DNA from: Aliikangiella coralliicola
GTDB taxonomy: Bacteria; Pseudomonadota; Gammaproteobacteria; Enterobacterales; Kangiellaceae
DNA: 64,000 nt
Direction: 5' to 3'
Assembly (NCBI RefSeq): GCF_007004725.1
Contig: NZ_ML660163.1
Span: forward strand, 514,915-578,914
Part shown: piece after piece, positions 1 to 8,290 of the stretch
How positions within the stretch are numbered: position 1 is the stretch's first letter
How the letters are laid out: every line of letters starts with the position of its first letter
Made by a program: the position numbers and the translations under genes
Notes under the pieces: generated by a model
Database searches by the model: none
The model's input: the letters and a program-made list of their open reading frames with translations, nothing else
Told to the model about the DNA's origin: nothing

Positions 1-131
1 ACAGCTTCACCCAGACCCATATTTAATGTGATCTTGGTAATCTTAGGGACTTGCATGACAGACTTGTAGTCAAACTTTTCAGTTAAAGCGCTGACTACCT
101 TTTCTTTATAGTGGTCTTGCAGTTTCGCCAT
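1..131 (-). CDS. rplE: 50S ribosomal protein L5 (5' part only)
   Basis: This is the start of the large-subunit protein L5, which binds 5S rRNA in the central protuberance. The first 43 residues are in the window and begin [12 protein letters not shown]; the motif [12 protein letters not shown] that follows is characteristic of bacterial L5. The ATG is at 131 and the gene continues beyond position 1. It is the third gene of the spc operon, 28 bases after rplX, in the order rplN-rplX-rplE seen in E. coli. Identification rests on the N-terminus and on synteny. Confidence 0.95.
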   Translation of the reverse strand, partial: MAKLQDHYKEKVVSALTEKFDYKSVMQVPKITKITLNMGLGEA

Positions 132-159
132 TTCTTACACCAATTAATGAAAAACTAGA

Positions 160-477
160 TTAATCGATCAATTCGCCGTTCGATTTAAAAATACGAACGC
201 GCTTACCGTCTTCTTCAACTTTAATTCCAACACGATCAGCTTTGCCGGTCTTGGAATTAAAAATTGCAACATTGGAAATATCCATTGCAGCTTCTTTTTC
301 AACGATGCCGCCTTGAATACCTGCCTGTGGGTTAGGTCGAACATGTTTTTTCATCATGTTAACACCTTCCACAACTACACGGTTCTTGTCAGTAATGATT
401 TTAGAAATCTTACCGCGTTGGCCGTTACTCTTACCTGTAAGAACGATGACTTCATCGCCAGTTTTTAACTTTTGCAT
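160..477 (-). CDS. rplX: 50S ribosomal protein L24
   Basis: L24 is one of the two assembly initiators of the large subunit and binds the 5' end of 23S rRNA. The 105-residue product has the usual family length and begins [16 protein letters not shown], a KOW motif. The conserved [10 protein letters not shown] and QGGIVEKEA stretches follow. It is the second gene of the spc operon, 11 bases downstream of rplN, and is expected to be co-transcribed and translationally regulated with it. Nothing is unusual. Confidence 0.98.
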   Translation of the reverse strand: MQKLKTGDEVIVLTGKSNGQRGKISKIITDKNRVVVEGVNMMKKHVRPNPQAGIQGGIVEKEAAMDISNVAIFNSKTGKADRVGIKVEEDGKRVRIFKSNGELID

Positions 478-488
478 GTCAATCTCTC

Positions 489-857
489 CTACAGTACTTC
501 CGGAGCCAAAGATACGATCTTCATGAACTTATCACCGCGAAGTTCGCGAGTAACAGGTCCAAAAATACGAGTACCGATAGGCTGTAAGTTAGTATTAAGA
601 AGAACCGCAGCATTGCCATCAAAACGAATCAAAGACCCATCAGGACGACGAACACCTTTTCTGGTTCGAACAACAACCGCGTTAAGAACATCACCCTTCT
701 TCGCTTTACCACGAGGAATAGCTTCTTTAACACTGACTTTGATCACATCACCGATTCTTGCGTAACGGCGGTGTGAACCTCCAAGAACCTTAATACACTG
801 AACTCGACGCGCACCGCTGTTATCAGCAACGTCAAGCGTAGTTTGCATCTGGATCAT
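489..857 (-). CDS. rplN: 50S ribosomal protein L14
   Basis: L14 sits at the subunit interface of the 50S particle. The 122-residue product matches family length and shows the signature stretches [16 protein letters not shown] and [15 protein letters not shown]. As in E. coli it is the first gene of the spc operon. It is separated from rpsQ, the last S10-operon gene, by 124 bases, while the other junctions from rplV onward in this cluster are under 20 bases. A putative promoter lies in that gap. Confidence 0.98.
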   Translation of the reverse strand: MIQMQTTLDVADNSGARRVQCIKVLGGSHRRYARIGDVIKVSVKEAIPRGKAKKGDVLNAVVVRTRKGVRRPDGSLIRFDGNAAVLLNTNLQPIGTRIFGPVTRELRGDKFMKIVSLAPEVL

Positions 858-927
858 TGGTTTTCTCCAATAGTTCCCGCACTAAATATACGCACACTTT
901 ATAGTAGTGCCGCGCAAAAGGAGCGGG

Positions 928-957
928 AGTATACCATCATTCAATTGATTCAGCTAA
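928..957 (-). promoter_or_regulatory. Putative spc operon promoter
   Basis: In the gap between rpsQ and rplN the minus strand carries TATACT (complement of 928-933), one base from the sigma70 -10 consensus. It is followed by the GC-rich run CCCGCTCC, resembling the discriminator of stringently controlled ribosomal promoters. A weak -35, TTAGCT (952-957), lies 18 bases upstream. The position matches the E. coli spc promoter. An inverted repeat (AGCTAAC 953-959 with GTTAGCT 985-991) overlaps the rpsQ end and might limit read-through; it lacks a U-tract. Confidence 0.4.
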
Positions 958-981
958 CGAAAATATACTAATTCCGTATCT

Positions 982-1242
982 TTAGTTAGCTTTTTCAACT
1001 ACCTCAACTAACTGCCAGGATTTGCTCTTTGAAAGCGGTCTGCTTTCAACAACAGTGACAGTATCGCCTATTTTGCACTCGTTAGCTTCATCATGAGCAT
1101 GAACCTTAGTAGAACGCTTAATAAATTTCCCATAAATAGGATGCTTTACTTGGCGCTCAACTTTGACGGTAATGGTTTTATCCATTTTGTCGCTGATGAC
1201 TTTACCAGTCAGAGTACGCTTAATTACTTTCTGCTCACTCAT
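982..1242 (-). CDS. rpsQ: 30S ribosomal protein S17
   Basis: S17 is a primary 16S rRNA-binding protein of the small subunit. The 86-residue product has the OB-fold signature [18 protein letters not shown] followed by [19 protein letters not shown], and normal length. Its ATG overlaps the rpmC stop by one base (TAATG), so translation is probably coupled. It is the last gene of the S10 operon; the 124-base gap after it marks the operon boundary. Confidence 0.98.
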   Translation of the reverse strand: MSEQKVIKRTLTGKVISDKMDKTITVKVERQVKHPIYGKFIKRSTKVHAHDEANECKIGDTVTVVESRPLSKSKSWQLVEVVEKAN

Positions 1243-1469
1243 TAGTTCTGCTCTCCATTAGAAGGCGCTTCATTTGCTGAAGTACCAGCCTTCTGATTTA
1301 GTACAGTTTTAACGCGTGCAATATCACGACGCACATTTTTTAATGTGTGAGTCTGGTTCGACTGACCAGTCGCTTTCTGCATACGTAAGTTAAACTGCTC
1401 TTTACGTAGTTCAAGCAGCTCATTTTGGAGCTCCTCAACACTTTTATCTCTCAACTCAGAAGCATTCAT
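1242..1469 (-). CDS. rpmC: 50S ribosomal protein L29
   Basis: L29 lies near the peptide exit tunnel and helps dock SRP and trigger factor. The product begins [19 protein letters not shown] and contains the conserved [16 protein letters not shown] helix. At 75 residues it is about a dozen longer than the E. coli protein (63); the extra part is a low-complexity acidic/Asn-rich C-terminus after KTVLNQKAG. It overlaps both neighbours by one base (TAATG at each end), which points to tight translational coupling. Confidence 0.97.
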   Translation of the reverse strand: MNASELRDKSVEELQNELLELRKEQFNLRMQKATGQSNQTHTLKNVRRDIARVKTVLNQKAGTSANEAPSNGEQN

Positions 1470-1876
1470 TACAATACCGTCCGCTTAACAAAAGTTGTTT
1501 TAAAAGGAAGTTTAGCTGCAGCTAATGCAAATGCTTCGCGCGCTAAATCTTCAGCAATACCTTCAACTTCGAACAACATACGTCCTGGTTGAATTTGTGC
1601 AACCCAGTATTCCACACTACCTTTACCTTTACCCATACGAACTTCTAATGGCTTTTTAGTAATAGGCTTATCAGGGAATACGCGGATGTAAACCTTACCT
1701 TGACGACGCATATGACGAGTCATAGCACGACGTGCGGCTTCGATTTGTCTAGCAGTCATTCGTCCGCGAGCCGCAGACTTAAGACCAAACTCACCAAAGC
1801 TAACATTGTGGTTTACAACACCACGGTTACGGCCGGTGTGCTGTTTACGAAATTTCGTTCTTTTTGGTTGTAACAT
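1469..1876 (-). CDS. rplP: 50S ribosomal protein L16
   Basis: L16 organises the A-site region of the 50S subunit. The 135-residue product begins [19 protein letters not shown] and includes the universally conserved [18 protein letters not shown], at normal length. It sits between rpsC (11-base gap) and rpmC (one-base overlap) in the standard S10 order. Long open frames on other strands across this area are shadows of the ribosomal genes. Confidence 0.98.
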   Translation of the reverse strand: MLQPKRTKFRKQHTGRNRGVVNHNVSFGEFGLKSAARGRMTARQIEAARRAMTRHMRRQGKVYIRVFPDKPITKKPLEVRMGKGKGSVEYWVAQIQPGRMLFEVEGIAEDLAREAFALAAAKLPFKTTFVKRTVL

Positions 1877-1887
1877 GGTCTATTCCC

Positions 1888-2580
1888 CTACTGTTTCTTA
1901 GCTCGGGAAGGCTTCTTTTTTGGTTTTTCTTCAGCAATAGCTTGCGGTTGATCACCAAATACCTCACCTTTGAAAATCCAGACCTTAACACCAATAATTC
2001 CGTAGGTGGTCGCAGCTTCCGCAGTCGCATAATCGATGTCTGCACGAAGTGTGTGCAAAGGTACACGACCTTCACGATACCATTCAGCACGAGCAATATC
2101 TGCACCGCCTAAACGACCACTTACTTGAACTTTGATACCTTCGGCGCCTACACGCATAGTGTTTTGTACCGCTCGCTTCATAGCACGACGGAACATAACA
2201 CGACGCTCTAATTGCTGTGCAATACTGTCAGCAACTAATTGCGCGTCCAATTCTGGCTTACGAACTTGCTCAATATTAATTTGAGTTTGTACGCCAGTCA
2301 TTTGTGATACTTTTTTACGTAACTTTTCGATGTCTTCGCCTTTTTTACCGATCACAATACCCGGACGGGCAGTGTGGATGGTTACGCGAAGTGCTTTCGT
2401 AGGGCGTTCAATATCAATTTTTGATACTGAAGCACGCGAAAGAGTCTTCATCAGCCATTCACGAATTTGAATATCGCTTGCCAGGAAATCCGCATATTCA
2501 CCGCGTTCCGCATACCAAATAGAACTATGCTTTTTTACGATGCCAAGACGGATACCATTTGGATGTACTTTTTGACCCAT
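1888..2580 (-). CDS. rpsC: 30S ribosomal protein S3
   Basis: S3 lines the mRNA entry tunnel and has helicase-related KH RNA-binding function. The 230-residue product begins [14 protein letters not shown], has the KH signature around residues 60-85 ([16 protein letters not shown]) and the C-terminal S3 domain ([19 protein letters not shown]). A lysine-rich tail ([13 protein letters not shown]) ends the protein. It lies 11 bases after rplV in canonical S10 order. Confidence 0.98.
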   Translation of the reverse strand: MGQKVHPNGIRLGIVKKHSSIWYAERGEYADFLASDIQIREWLMKTLSRASVSKIDIERPTKALRVTIHTARPGIVIGKKGEDIEKLRKKVSQMTGVQTQINIEQVRKPELDAQLVADSIAQQLERRVMFRRAMKRAVQNTMRVGAEGIKVQVSGRLGGADIARAEWYREGRVPLHTLRADIDYATAEAATTYGIIGVKVWIFKGEVFGDQPQAIAEEKPKKKPSRAKKQ

Positions 2581-2591
2581 GGATCTATCTC

Positions 2592-2924
2592 CTAGTTATC
2601 CGAAACTTTAACGGTGATATGACAAGACCGCTTAAAAATGCGATCTGCTCGACCTTTCGCACGCGTTTTGATCCGCTTTAACGTAGGGCCTTCATCTACA
2701 AAAATTGTAGAAACAGTTAGCTCGTCGATATCTGCGCCATCGTTATGCTCAGCATTTGCGATTGCAGAATCTAGAACTTTCTTAATCAAATCGGCTGCTT
2801 TTTTGTTACTGAATTTCAGTATGTTTAAAGCTTTTTCTACCGAAAGACCGCGAACCTGATTTGCCACTAAGCGAGCTTTTTGTGGGGAGATACGCGCATG
2901 GCGTAAAACAGCTTGAGTTTCCAT
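2592..2924 (-). CDS. rplV: 50S ribosomal protein L22
   Basis: L22 spans the large subunit with a loop in the exit tunnel. Conserved stretches are [20 protein letters not shown] and [19 protein letters not shown]. Two in-frame ATGs exist. The upstream one (2930) touches the Shine-Dalgarno AGGAG with no spacing, whereas the ATG at 2924 (METQAVLRH) has a 6-base spacer. I therefore start there, giving 110 residues, the same as E. coli. Confidence 0.97.
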   Translation of the reverse strand: METQAVLRHARISPQKARLVANQVRGLSVEKALNILKFSNKKAADLIKKVLDSAIANAEHNDGADIDELTVSTIFVDEGPTLKRIKTRAKGRADRIFKRSCHITVKVSDN

Positions 2925-2933
2925 CGTCATCTC

Positions 2934-3209
2934 CTATCGCTTCGCTTTCTTGTCAGCAACATGGCCTTTGTAGGTACGAGTTGGTGCGAATTCGCCCAAC
3001 TTGTGACCAACCATGTCTTCATTAACCAATACAGGTACATGCTGACGACCATTATGAACTGCAATGGTCAATCCAACCATCTCCGGAGAGACCATTGAAC
3101 GACGTGACCAGGTTTTAATCGGCTTTCTGTTATTTGAGGCCACAGCATCTTCAACTTTCTTTAAAAGATGAAGATCAATAAATGGGCCTTTTTTAAGTGA
3201 ACGTGGCAC
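2934..3209 (-). CDS. rpsS: 30S ribosomal protein S19
   Basis: S19 binds the head of the 30S subunit with S13 and contacts the A-site tRNA. The 91-residue product begins [20 protein letters not shown] and includes [19 protein letters not shown] and [15 protein letters not shown], all diagnostic. It lies between rplB (14-base gap) and rplV (9-base gap from the chosen start) in the normal order. Confidence 0.98.
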   Translation of the reverse strand: MPRSLKKGPFIDLHLLKKVEDAVASNNRKPIKTWSRRSMVSPEMVGLTIAVHNGRQHVPVLVNEDMVGHKLGEFAPTRTYKGHVADKKAKR

Positions 3210-3223
3210 GATTGCTTCCTCTA

Positions 3224-4051
3224 TTACTTACGGTTACGGCGACGGACAATTAACTTGTCTGTACGCTTGTTACTACGAGTCTTCTTGCCCTTAGTTGGTA
3301 CACCCCATGGAGTTACAGGATGTCTACCACCTGAGGTACGTCCCTCACCACCACCATGTGGATGGTCGACTGGGTTCATAGCAACGCCTCGAACAGTAGG
3401 TCGTACACCACGCCATCTTGTTGCACCCGCTTTACCGAGTGAACGTAGCATATGTTCAGCGTTACCAACTTCCCCAATGGTCGCACGACAATCAGCTAGA
3501 ACTTTACGCATTTCGCCACTTCTTAAACGTAGTGTTGCATAAGAACCTTCTCGTGCTACCAATTGGACGTAAGCACCAGCACTACGAGCGATTTGAGCAC
3601 CTTTACCAGGCTTCATCTCGATACAGTGGATTGTGGTACCTACTGGAATGTTTCTCATCGGAAGAGTATTACCCGGTTTAATAGGTGCATCTTGTCCCGA
3701 TTGAATTTGATCGCCAGCTTTTAAGCCTTTAGGAGCGATAATATAACGACGCTCACCGTCAGCGTATAAAACTAACGCAATATTTGCACTACGGTTAGGA
3801 TCATATTCTAAGCGCTCAATAGTGGCTGGAATGCCATCTTTGTTACGCTTGAAATCGATAATACGGTAGTGTTGCTTATGGCCACCACCAACATGGCGAA
3901 CTGTAATTCGACCATTGTTGTTACGACCACCACTTTTTGATTTCTTGTCTAACAAAGGCGCATGTGGAGCACCTTTATGCAGGTCTGGATTCACAACTTT
4001 GACTACAAAGCGACGACCCGGCGACGTTGGTTTAGCTTTCATTAGAGCCAT
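3224..4051 (-). CDS. rplB: 50S ribosomal protein L2
   Basis: L2 is required for subunit association and peptidyl-transferase activity. The 275-residue product begins [20 protein letters not shown] and carries the hallmark C-terminal [16 protein letters not shown], whose histidine lies close to the peptidyl-transferase centre. Length is normal (E. coli 273). It lies 16 bases downstream of rplW in the S10 operon. Confidence 0.98.
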   Translation of the reverse strand: MALMKAKPTSPGRRFVVKVVNPDLHKGAPHAPLLDKKSKSGGRNNNGRITVRHVGGGHKQHYRIIDFKRNKDGIPATIERLEYDPNRSANIALVLYADGERRYIIAPKGLKAGDQIQSGQDAPIKPGNTLPMRNIPVGTTIHCIEMKPGKGAQIARSAGAYVQLVAREGSYATLRLRSGEMRKVLADCRATIGEVGNAEHMLRSLGKAGATRWRGVRPTVRGVAMNPVDHPHGGGEGRTSGGRHPVTPWGVPTKGKKTRSNKRTDKLIVRRRNRK

Positions 4052-4067
4052 TATCTTACCCCTTCGC

Positions 4068-4361
4068 TTACTCGGCGCCTACAAAGTCAATGTCCTGCCC
4101 TTCTTGCAGAGACACGTAGGCTTTTTTCCAATTCGAACGACGACCTGAAACTGCTCCGGTACGTTTTGTCTTACCTTTCACAACTGAAGTTCTTACGTCG
4201 TCAACTTTTACGTCAAACATAAGTTCTACAGCTTTTTTCACTTCAAGTTTTGTCGCGTTAATTGCTACCTTAAAAACAAACTCACCGCGTTCGGCTGCTA
4301 AGCTTGCTTTTTCAGACACATGTGGAGCTAACAAGATGCTCATGATTCTTTCTTGGTTCAT
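4068..4361 (-). CDS. rplW: 50S ribosomal protein L23
   Basis: L23 surrounds the exit tunnel and is the main docking site for trigger factor and SRP. The conserved [10 protein letters not shown] and [20 protein letters not shown] are present. The longest frame starts at 4367, but there the ATG abuts the GAGGAG Shine-Dalgarno. The next ATG at 4361 ([10 protein letters not shown]) has an 8-base spacer and overlaps the rplD stop as ATGA, so I prefer it (97 residues). Confidence 0.96.
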   Translation of the reverse strand: MNQERIMSILLAPHVSEKASLAAERGEFVFKVAINATKLEVKKAVELMFDVKVDDVRTSVVKGKTKRTGAVSGRRSNWKKAYVSLQEGQDIDFVGAE

Positions 4362-4975
4362 CCCCACATCTCCTCAAATTTTTTCACGGCGTCTACAGTC
4401 ATAATTACTTTATCGAAAGCAATAAGACTTACCGGATCGCAGGCTTGAACATCACGAACATCAACTTTGTGAAGGTTTCTTGCCGCAAGATATAGATTCT
4501 CTTCGACATCGTTAGTAACGATAAGCGCGTCAGCTACACCATAATCTGAAAGTTTATTTACTAAGATTTTAGTTTTCGGAGACTCAACACCGAAAGACTC
4601 AACCACAAGCAATCTATCTTGACGAATCAACTCGGACAAAATGCACTGCATTGCTCCGCGATACATCTTACGATTAACTTTTTGCGAGTGATCTTGTGGA
4701 CGTGCAGCAAATGTCACTCCACCAGTTCTCCAGATCGGGCTACGAATAGTACCAGCACGTGCTCGGCCAGTACCTTTTTGACGCCAAGGTTTAGCACCAC
4801 CACCGCTAACATCACTACGGTTCTTTTGAGCTCGGCTACCTGAACGTGCTCCAGCCATGTAGGCAACAACTACCTGATGAACCAACGCTTCGTTGAATTC
4901 ACGACCGAAAGTCGTTTCAGATACTTGTAGAGCAGGTGCTTTTTCACCACCAGTTACAGCTAAATTAATTTCCAT
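4358..4975 (-). CDS. rplD: 50S ribosomal protein L4
   Basis: L4 contributes a loop to the exit tunnel. In enterobacteria and relatives it also autoregulates the S10 operon by binding the S10 leader mRNA. The 205-residue product shows the tunnel-loop signature [18 protein letters not shown], which is diagnostic. It overlaps rplW by 4 bases. A leader with attenuator-like hairpins upstream of rpsJ in this window is compatible with L4 control here, though this is inferred from structure only. Confidence 0.98.
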   Translation of the reverse strand: MEINLAVTGGEKAPALQVSETTFGREFNEALVHQVVVAYMAGARSGSRAQKNRSDVSGGGAKPWRQKGTGRARAGTIRSPIWRTGGVTFAARPQDHSQKVNRKMYRGAMQCILSELIRQDRLLVVESFGVESPKTKILVNKLSDYGVADALIVTNDVEENLYLAARNLHKVDVRDVQACDPVSLIAFDKVIMTVDAVKKFEEMWG

Positions 4976-4989
4976 TCTCTAATCTCCCC

Positions 4990-5622
4990 CTAAACCTTAA
5001 CCGCTGGACGAACGATAACGTCGCCGCCAGTGGCCCCAGGTACGGCGCCTTTAATTAGAAGAATATTTCGCTCAACGTCGACACGAACAACAGAAAGATT
5101 CTGTGTTGTGACACGCTCAGCACCCATATGACCAGACATTTTCTTACCCTTGAAAACTTTACCAGGCGATTGGTTTTGACCAATCGAACCATTAGCTCTG
5201 TGAGCTAGCGAGTTACCATGAGTAGCATCTTGAGTTTGGAAGTTCCAACGCTTAACACCGCCTTGAAAACCTTTACCTTTTGATGTGCCAGTTACGTCAA
5301 CAACCTGACCAGCTTCAAAGATATCAACTTTGATTTCACCACCAGTTTCAAAACCATCTAATGAATCTGAGGTAAATTCCCAAAGTCCACGACCTGCCTC
5401 TACACCAGCTTTTTTGAAATGACCAGCTTCAGGGCGGTTAACACGGTTGGCTTTGCGCTCACCGGTTGTCACCTGGATCGCTTGGTAGCCGTCGTTTTCT
5501 TGTGTTTTAACCTGAGTAATTCGATTTGGTGCTACTTCAATTACAGTAACCGGTGTTGAAACACCATTTTCATCAAACACTCGGGTCATGCCGCATTTGC
5601 GACCAACGATTCCGATTGCCAT
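4990..5622 (-). CDS. rplC: 50S ribosomal protein L3
   Basis: L3 is an early assembly protein near the peptidyl-transferase centre. The 210-residue product begins [20 protein letters not shown]. It carries [17 protein letters not shown] and the conserved [20 protein letters not shown]; the Gln in that last region is the one methylated by PrmB in E. coli. It lies 14 bases upstream of rplD and 114 bases after rpsJ. Confidence 0.98.
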   Translation of the reverse strand: MAIGIVGRKCGMTRVFDENGVSTPVTVIEVAPNRITQVKTQENDGYQAIQVTTGERKANRVNRPEAGHFKKAGVEAGRGLWEFTSDSLDGFETGGEIKVDIFEAGQVVDVTGTSKGKGFQGGVKRWNFQTQDATHGNSLAHRANGSIGQNQSPGKVFKGKKMSGHMGAERVTTQNLSVVRVDVERNILLIKGAVPGATGGDVIVRPAVKV

Positions 5623-5736
5623 TTTAAAAACCCTCTAAATACATTGCACACTAAGACCTGTGCAACCAACATGTTTGTCAACTTAAAAACGCTAAACGCG
5701 ACTTAAATCGACTTACAAACATTCCTCAAACAACCC

Positions 5737-6048
5737 TTAAGAAAGGCTGATTTGAACATCTACACCCGCCGCCAAATCAAGCTTCATCAAAGCATCGACT
5801 GTTTTTTCGGTAGGTTCGACAATATCAACCATTCGCTTGTGAGTTCTAATTTCATACTGATCTCGCGCGTCTTTATTAACGTGCGGAGAGATCAAAACCG
5901 TATAACGCTCTTTGCGTGTCGGTAATGGAATAGGACCACGAACTTGTGCACCGGTGCGCTTTGCAGTATTAACAATCTCAACTGTTGATAAATCAATCAG
6001 CTTATGATCAAACGACTTTAAGCGTATTCGGATTCGCTGCTTAGCCAT
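5737..6048 (-). CDS. rpsJ: 30S ribosomal protein S10
   Basis: S10 is a head protein of the 30S subunit and, as NusE, a component of transcription antitermination complexes. The frame extends to 6063, but homology begins at the ATG at 6048 ([19 protein letters not shown]), giving 103 residues, the same as E. coli. [20 protein letters not shown] and [14 protein letters not shown] are diagnostic. It is the first gene of the S10 operon and is preceded by a roughly 200-base leader. Confidence 0.98.
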   Translation of the reverse strand: MAKQRIRIRLKSFDHKLIDLSTVEIVNTAKRTGAQVRGPIPLPTRKERYTVLISPHVNKDARDQYEIRTHKRMVDIVEPTEKTVDALMKLDLAAGVDVQISLS

Positions 6049-6080
6049 GCAAAGAATCTCCAAAGTTAAAAATTAAACAT

Positions 6081-6146
6081 ATAAAAGCCGCCTCTCCTAG
6101 CTTTCAAGGAGTGCGGTTAAAATTCTTTTCGACCAAAATTAGGTCG
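6081..6146 (-). promoter_or_regulatory. S10 operon leader hairpins (attenuator-like)
   Basis: The untranslated leader upstream of rpsJ contains two hairpins on the minus strand. The first pairs CGACC/GGTCG (6130-6134 with 6142-6146). The second is a long GC-rich hairpin (6087-6116; arms CCGC.CTCCT and AGGAG.GGCGG, short loop) followed directly by CTTTTAT. That second hairpin looks like an intrinsic attenuator shortly before the rpsJ start. Position and form resemble the E. coli S10 leader, where L4 promotes termination; action of L4 here is inference. Confidence 0.5.
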
Positions 6147-6254
6147 GTTGTCGAGCCGCAAATATCACTATTTACTTTTGGTTCCAGTCATCTTTTACAA
6201 TCACTGTTATTGAAATGAACCACCCTAATTGGACTTATCCAAATTGGGAGCGGC

Positions 6255-6283
6255 ATTATAGAGAAAAGAAAGGTCGATTACAA
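6255..6283 (-). promoter_or_regulatory. S10 operon sigma70 promoter
   Basis: On the minus strand there is a perfect -10 TATAAT (complement of 6255-6260), a -35 TTGTAA (6278-6283) and an ideal 17-base spacer. The discriminator just downstream is GCCGCTCCC, GC-rich as in stringently controlled ribosomal promoters. Predicted transcription starts near 6248, giving a leader of about 200 nucleotides before rpsJ. The rest of the 6284-6504 stretch shows nothing recognisable. Confidence 0.75.
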
Positions 6284-6504
6284 CCCAAATATAGAATGAC
6301 TGAAAATATATTTTTTTGCGCTTTACCTGACACGCAAAAGTTGAATATTTATTCTTTAAAATCAAAAGGATAGGAGAAAGGGCTTTGGTGTTGATTAATT
6401 TTGTTTAGCTCAACCTATCCGCTGTTGATGGCATTATTTTTACAAACACAGGGAAATCCCCTCTACAATACCCTGCTGCATAGCTCGAACTACTCAGGTC
6501 CTGA

Positions 6505-7818
6505 CTAATTAAATATACCGCTCAGCCCGGAAAAGGCTTGTGCAAACCTGCTTCGTTGGTAGTTTCTTATTTCCTGGTTAATTCTTTGCAAGTCATCTTC
6601 TGTCACCTTATGCATACTGCCCTCCTGTCTGATGATTACATCTTTGTAATCTCCTTCGCCTAACCTGATGATTTTATAACTTAATAGCCGGTAGCCCTCG
6701 GGATCATGGGTCAAGGCTACCGTCGCTCGAATTCTTCTATCTTTTGACTGTTCGACCACAATTCCGGAACATCCGCTTGAGAGTAAAACCTGTGTTCCTG
6801 GCGGATAAAGGCCTGTTGCTTGAATTAGCTCCTCGATTAACTCTCCGTCAAACGCCGAGTCTCGATAGCAGTATAAACGCGAAAGCACTTGCCCTACAGT
6901 TCTTCTCTTGCGGGTCAACATGGGGTGCAAAATTAAATCAAACGCCTCAGCAAGACCTGCAACCTGGGATAAATAAGGAATCGCTTTTCCCGATTTTTGC
7001 TGCGGGAAACCGCTCCCGTCGAAGCGCTCAGTCATGTTGGCGATAATGGTTAAAACTCTCGGCTCGATACGGCAATGACTTAGCTTTTCTAGTGTCAACT
7101 GCGACCACTTTGCAAAGTCAGGATGGAGCTCAGCGCCCTGAAAAGCTAGCCAGTCATTCTTTCTCAAGTAAGACTTCCCAACACTGGAGAGCAAAATCGC
7201 TTGATTCATGACACTTAGAGACGACCGTTGAACTCCCATAGAGCGCCCCATTAAGGTCGCCCAAATAGAAGTTCGTACCACATGATCATAGACTTTGCCT
7301 GCACGGACTTTCACTTTAGTAAGCCAAAGCAAGGCATCAGGACTTTCAATTAATGAAGCAACAATTTCATCGCTGACGGTACTTATTTGACTAACGAATT
7401 TAGCATTAATGTTTTTTAAGCCGGGCTTCAGCTCATTCAATAGCTGATCGGCTCGCTGCAACAGTTTGTAGGCGTGTGCTATTTCTTTTGAAATGGGTCT
7501 TTGATCAGAATAACTTTGAGTGCAAAATTTTCGCCATGGCCGCACTTGGCCAACTTGCTGATTTCTTTTTTTGGAACTGTCTCGACTGCCAGCAATCTGA
7601 GATATCAGGTTTAGCTGCCCGCCAGACAGACTTTTAGCCTGGTCAATCTCTACTTGTTTTCCATAACGAGATATTTTTAATATGTCTTCTCGGGACTTGA
7701 TCAAAACACCTTCGAGTGGAAACTCCGTCGCACTCCACGGCGTTTCCAGTCGAGTGACATACATGCCAATTCTCAATTCGGCGACGTTTAGTCTTCTTGT
7801 TTCAATATGTTTCGACAT
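6505..7818 (-). CDS. Degenerate HD-GYP domain protein (DUF3391 N-terminus)
   Basis: HD-GYP proteins are c-di-GMP phosphodiesterases. This 437-residue protein has the N-terminal DUF3391-like region (residues 8-60, VAELRIGMYVTRLETPW) and a C-terminal HD-GYP fold (about 165-345). The metal-ligand motifs are broken: the expected LLHDIGK is LLSSVGK (209-215), and the HHERxDGSGYP motif is NMTERFDGSGFP (261-272), so both metal-binding histidine motifs and the HD aspartate are lost. It is probably inactive as an enzyme and may act as a c-di-GMP sensor or scaffold. No clear Shine-Dalgarno precedes the ATG at 7818. A c-di-GMP-I riboswitch with promoter and terminator lies upstream on the same strand, so its transcription likely responds to the same signal. 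Confidence 0.85.
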   Translation of the reverse strand: MSKHIETRRLNVAELRIGMYVTRLETPWSATEFPLEGVLIKSREDILKISRYGKQVEIDQAKSLSGGQLNLISQIAGSRDSSKKRNQQVGQVRPWRKFCTQSYSDQRPISKEIAHAYKLLQRADQLLNELKPGLKNINAKFVSQISTVSDEIVASLIESPDALLWLTKVKVRAGKVYDHVVRTSIWATLMGRSMGVQRSSLSVMNQAILLSSVGKSYLRKNDWLAFQGAELHPDFAKWSQLTLEKLSHCRIEPRVLTIIANMTERFDGSGFPQQKSGKAIPYLSQVAGLAEAFDLILHPMLTRKRRTVGQVLSRLYCYRDSAFDGELIEELIQATGLYPPGTQVLLSSGCSGIVVEQSKDRRIRATVALTHDPEGYRLLSYKIIRLGEGDYKDVIIRQEGSMHKVTEDDLQRINQEIRNYQRSRFAQAFSGLSGIFN

Positions 7819-7966
7819 TTTTATAAGTCAATGATCGCATCAATTATTCAGTTACAAACCTCCATGTGCGCAACGCTCGGCATTTTTCTTTGCTGCACCA
7901 CTAAAAAGCGGCTTAGCCATGAATGCAAGCAACATTTGGTCGTTCAAATCGGTACTGAGTAGAAAC

Positions 7967-8012
7967 AAAAAACGGAGAGGTTTGGGGAGAGTCTGTCTCG
8001 GTAACCCCGCCG
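7967..8012 (-). terminator. Intrinsic terminator (riboswitch expression platform)
   Basis: On the minus strand CGGCGGGGTT (8003-8012) pairs with AACCTCTCCG (7973-7982), a 10-base stem with one mismatch and one wobble. A GAGA/TCTC inner stem lies in the loop, and six T residues (7967-7972) follow. The 5' arm is part of the 3' strand of the c-di-GMP aptamer (GGGGTTACCGA), so terminator and folded aptamer are mutually exclusive. This predicts that ligand binding prevents termination (an ON switch); the sign is inferred from base pairing only. Confidence 0.65.
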
Positions 8013-8080
8013 CCATAGGGTTCCCCTTAGACCGGTGGTTTTGCGTACAAGAACTTTCGTTCAAGCTTGCCTTTTTCAAC
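7993..8080 (-). promoter_or_regulatory. c-di-GMP-I (GEMM) riboswitch aptamer
   Basis: The minus strand reads, in order, AAAAGGCAAGC, a TTGAAC-GAAA-GTTCTTG hairpin with a GAAA tetraloop, ACGCAAAACCACCGGTCTAA, a second hairpin arm, and GGGGTTACCGAGA. These match the GEMM consensus elements (GGCAAAC, GAAA tetraloop, ACGCAAAGCC.CCGG.CTA and GGGTTACCGA) in correct order and spacing. It lies about 175 bases upstream of the HD-GYP-type gene, directly behind a sigma70-like promoter and overlapping an intrinsic terminator. An open frame across it (7852-8082) is a shadow. Binding to c-di-GMP rather than cGAMP is assumed from the family; the discriminating base was not resolved here. Confidence 0.85.
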
Positions 8081-8088
8081 ACAATTTA

Positions 8089-8117
8089 AGCATACATCGA
8101 GACCGCGATTTTGTCTA
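8089..8117 (-). promoter_or_regulatory. Promoter for the riboswitch/HD-GYP transcript
   Basis: The minus strand has -35 TAGACA (complement of 8112-8117, 5 of 6 consensus), a 17-base spacer and -10 TATGCT (8089-8094, 4 of 6). The predicted start lies near 8082, exactly at the 5' edge of the GEMM aptamer, which supports the assignment. Confidence 0.55.
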
Positions 8118-8290
8118 TGCTTCAATGACTAACGGCCAGGAATTGAATATAAAAATTTAATTTTAGATAAGAACAAATAAGGGGAATCTCAAATCACTCT
8201 AACTGCAAGTCAATTATTTTAGGTAATTCACTTATTCAAGACTTTTCGAATGACCGAGACTTTTCAAATGACAAAACATCAAGCCGTCGA

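Noticed and set aside
7852-8082. 76-residue open frame on the minus strand
   Set aside because: It starts at a GTG without Shine-Dalgarno and lies exactly over the c-di-GMP riboswitch and its terminator, so the conserved-looking sequence is RNA structure, not protein.
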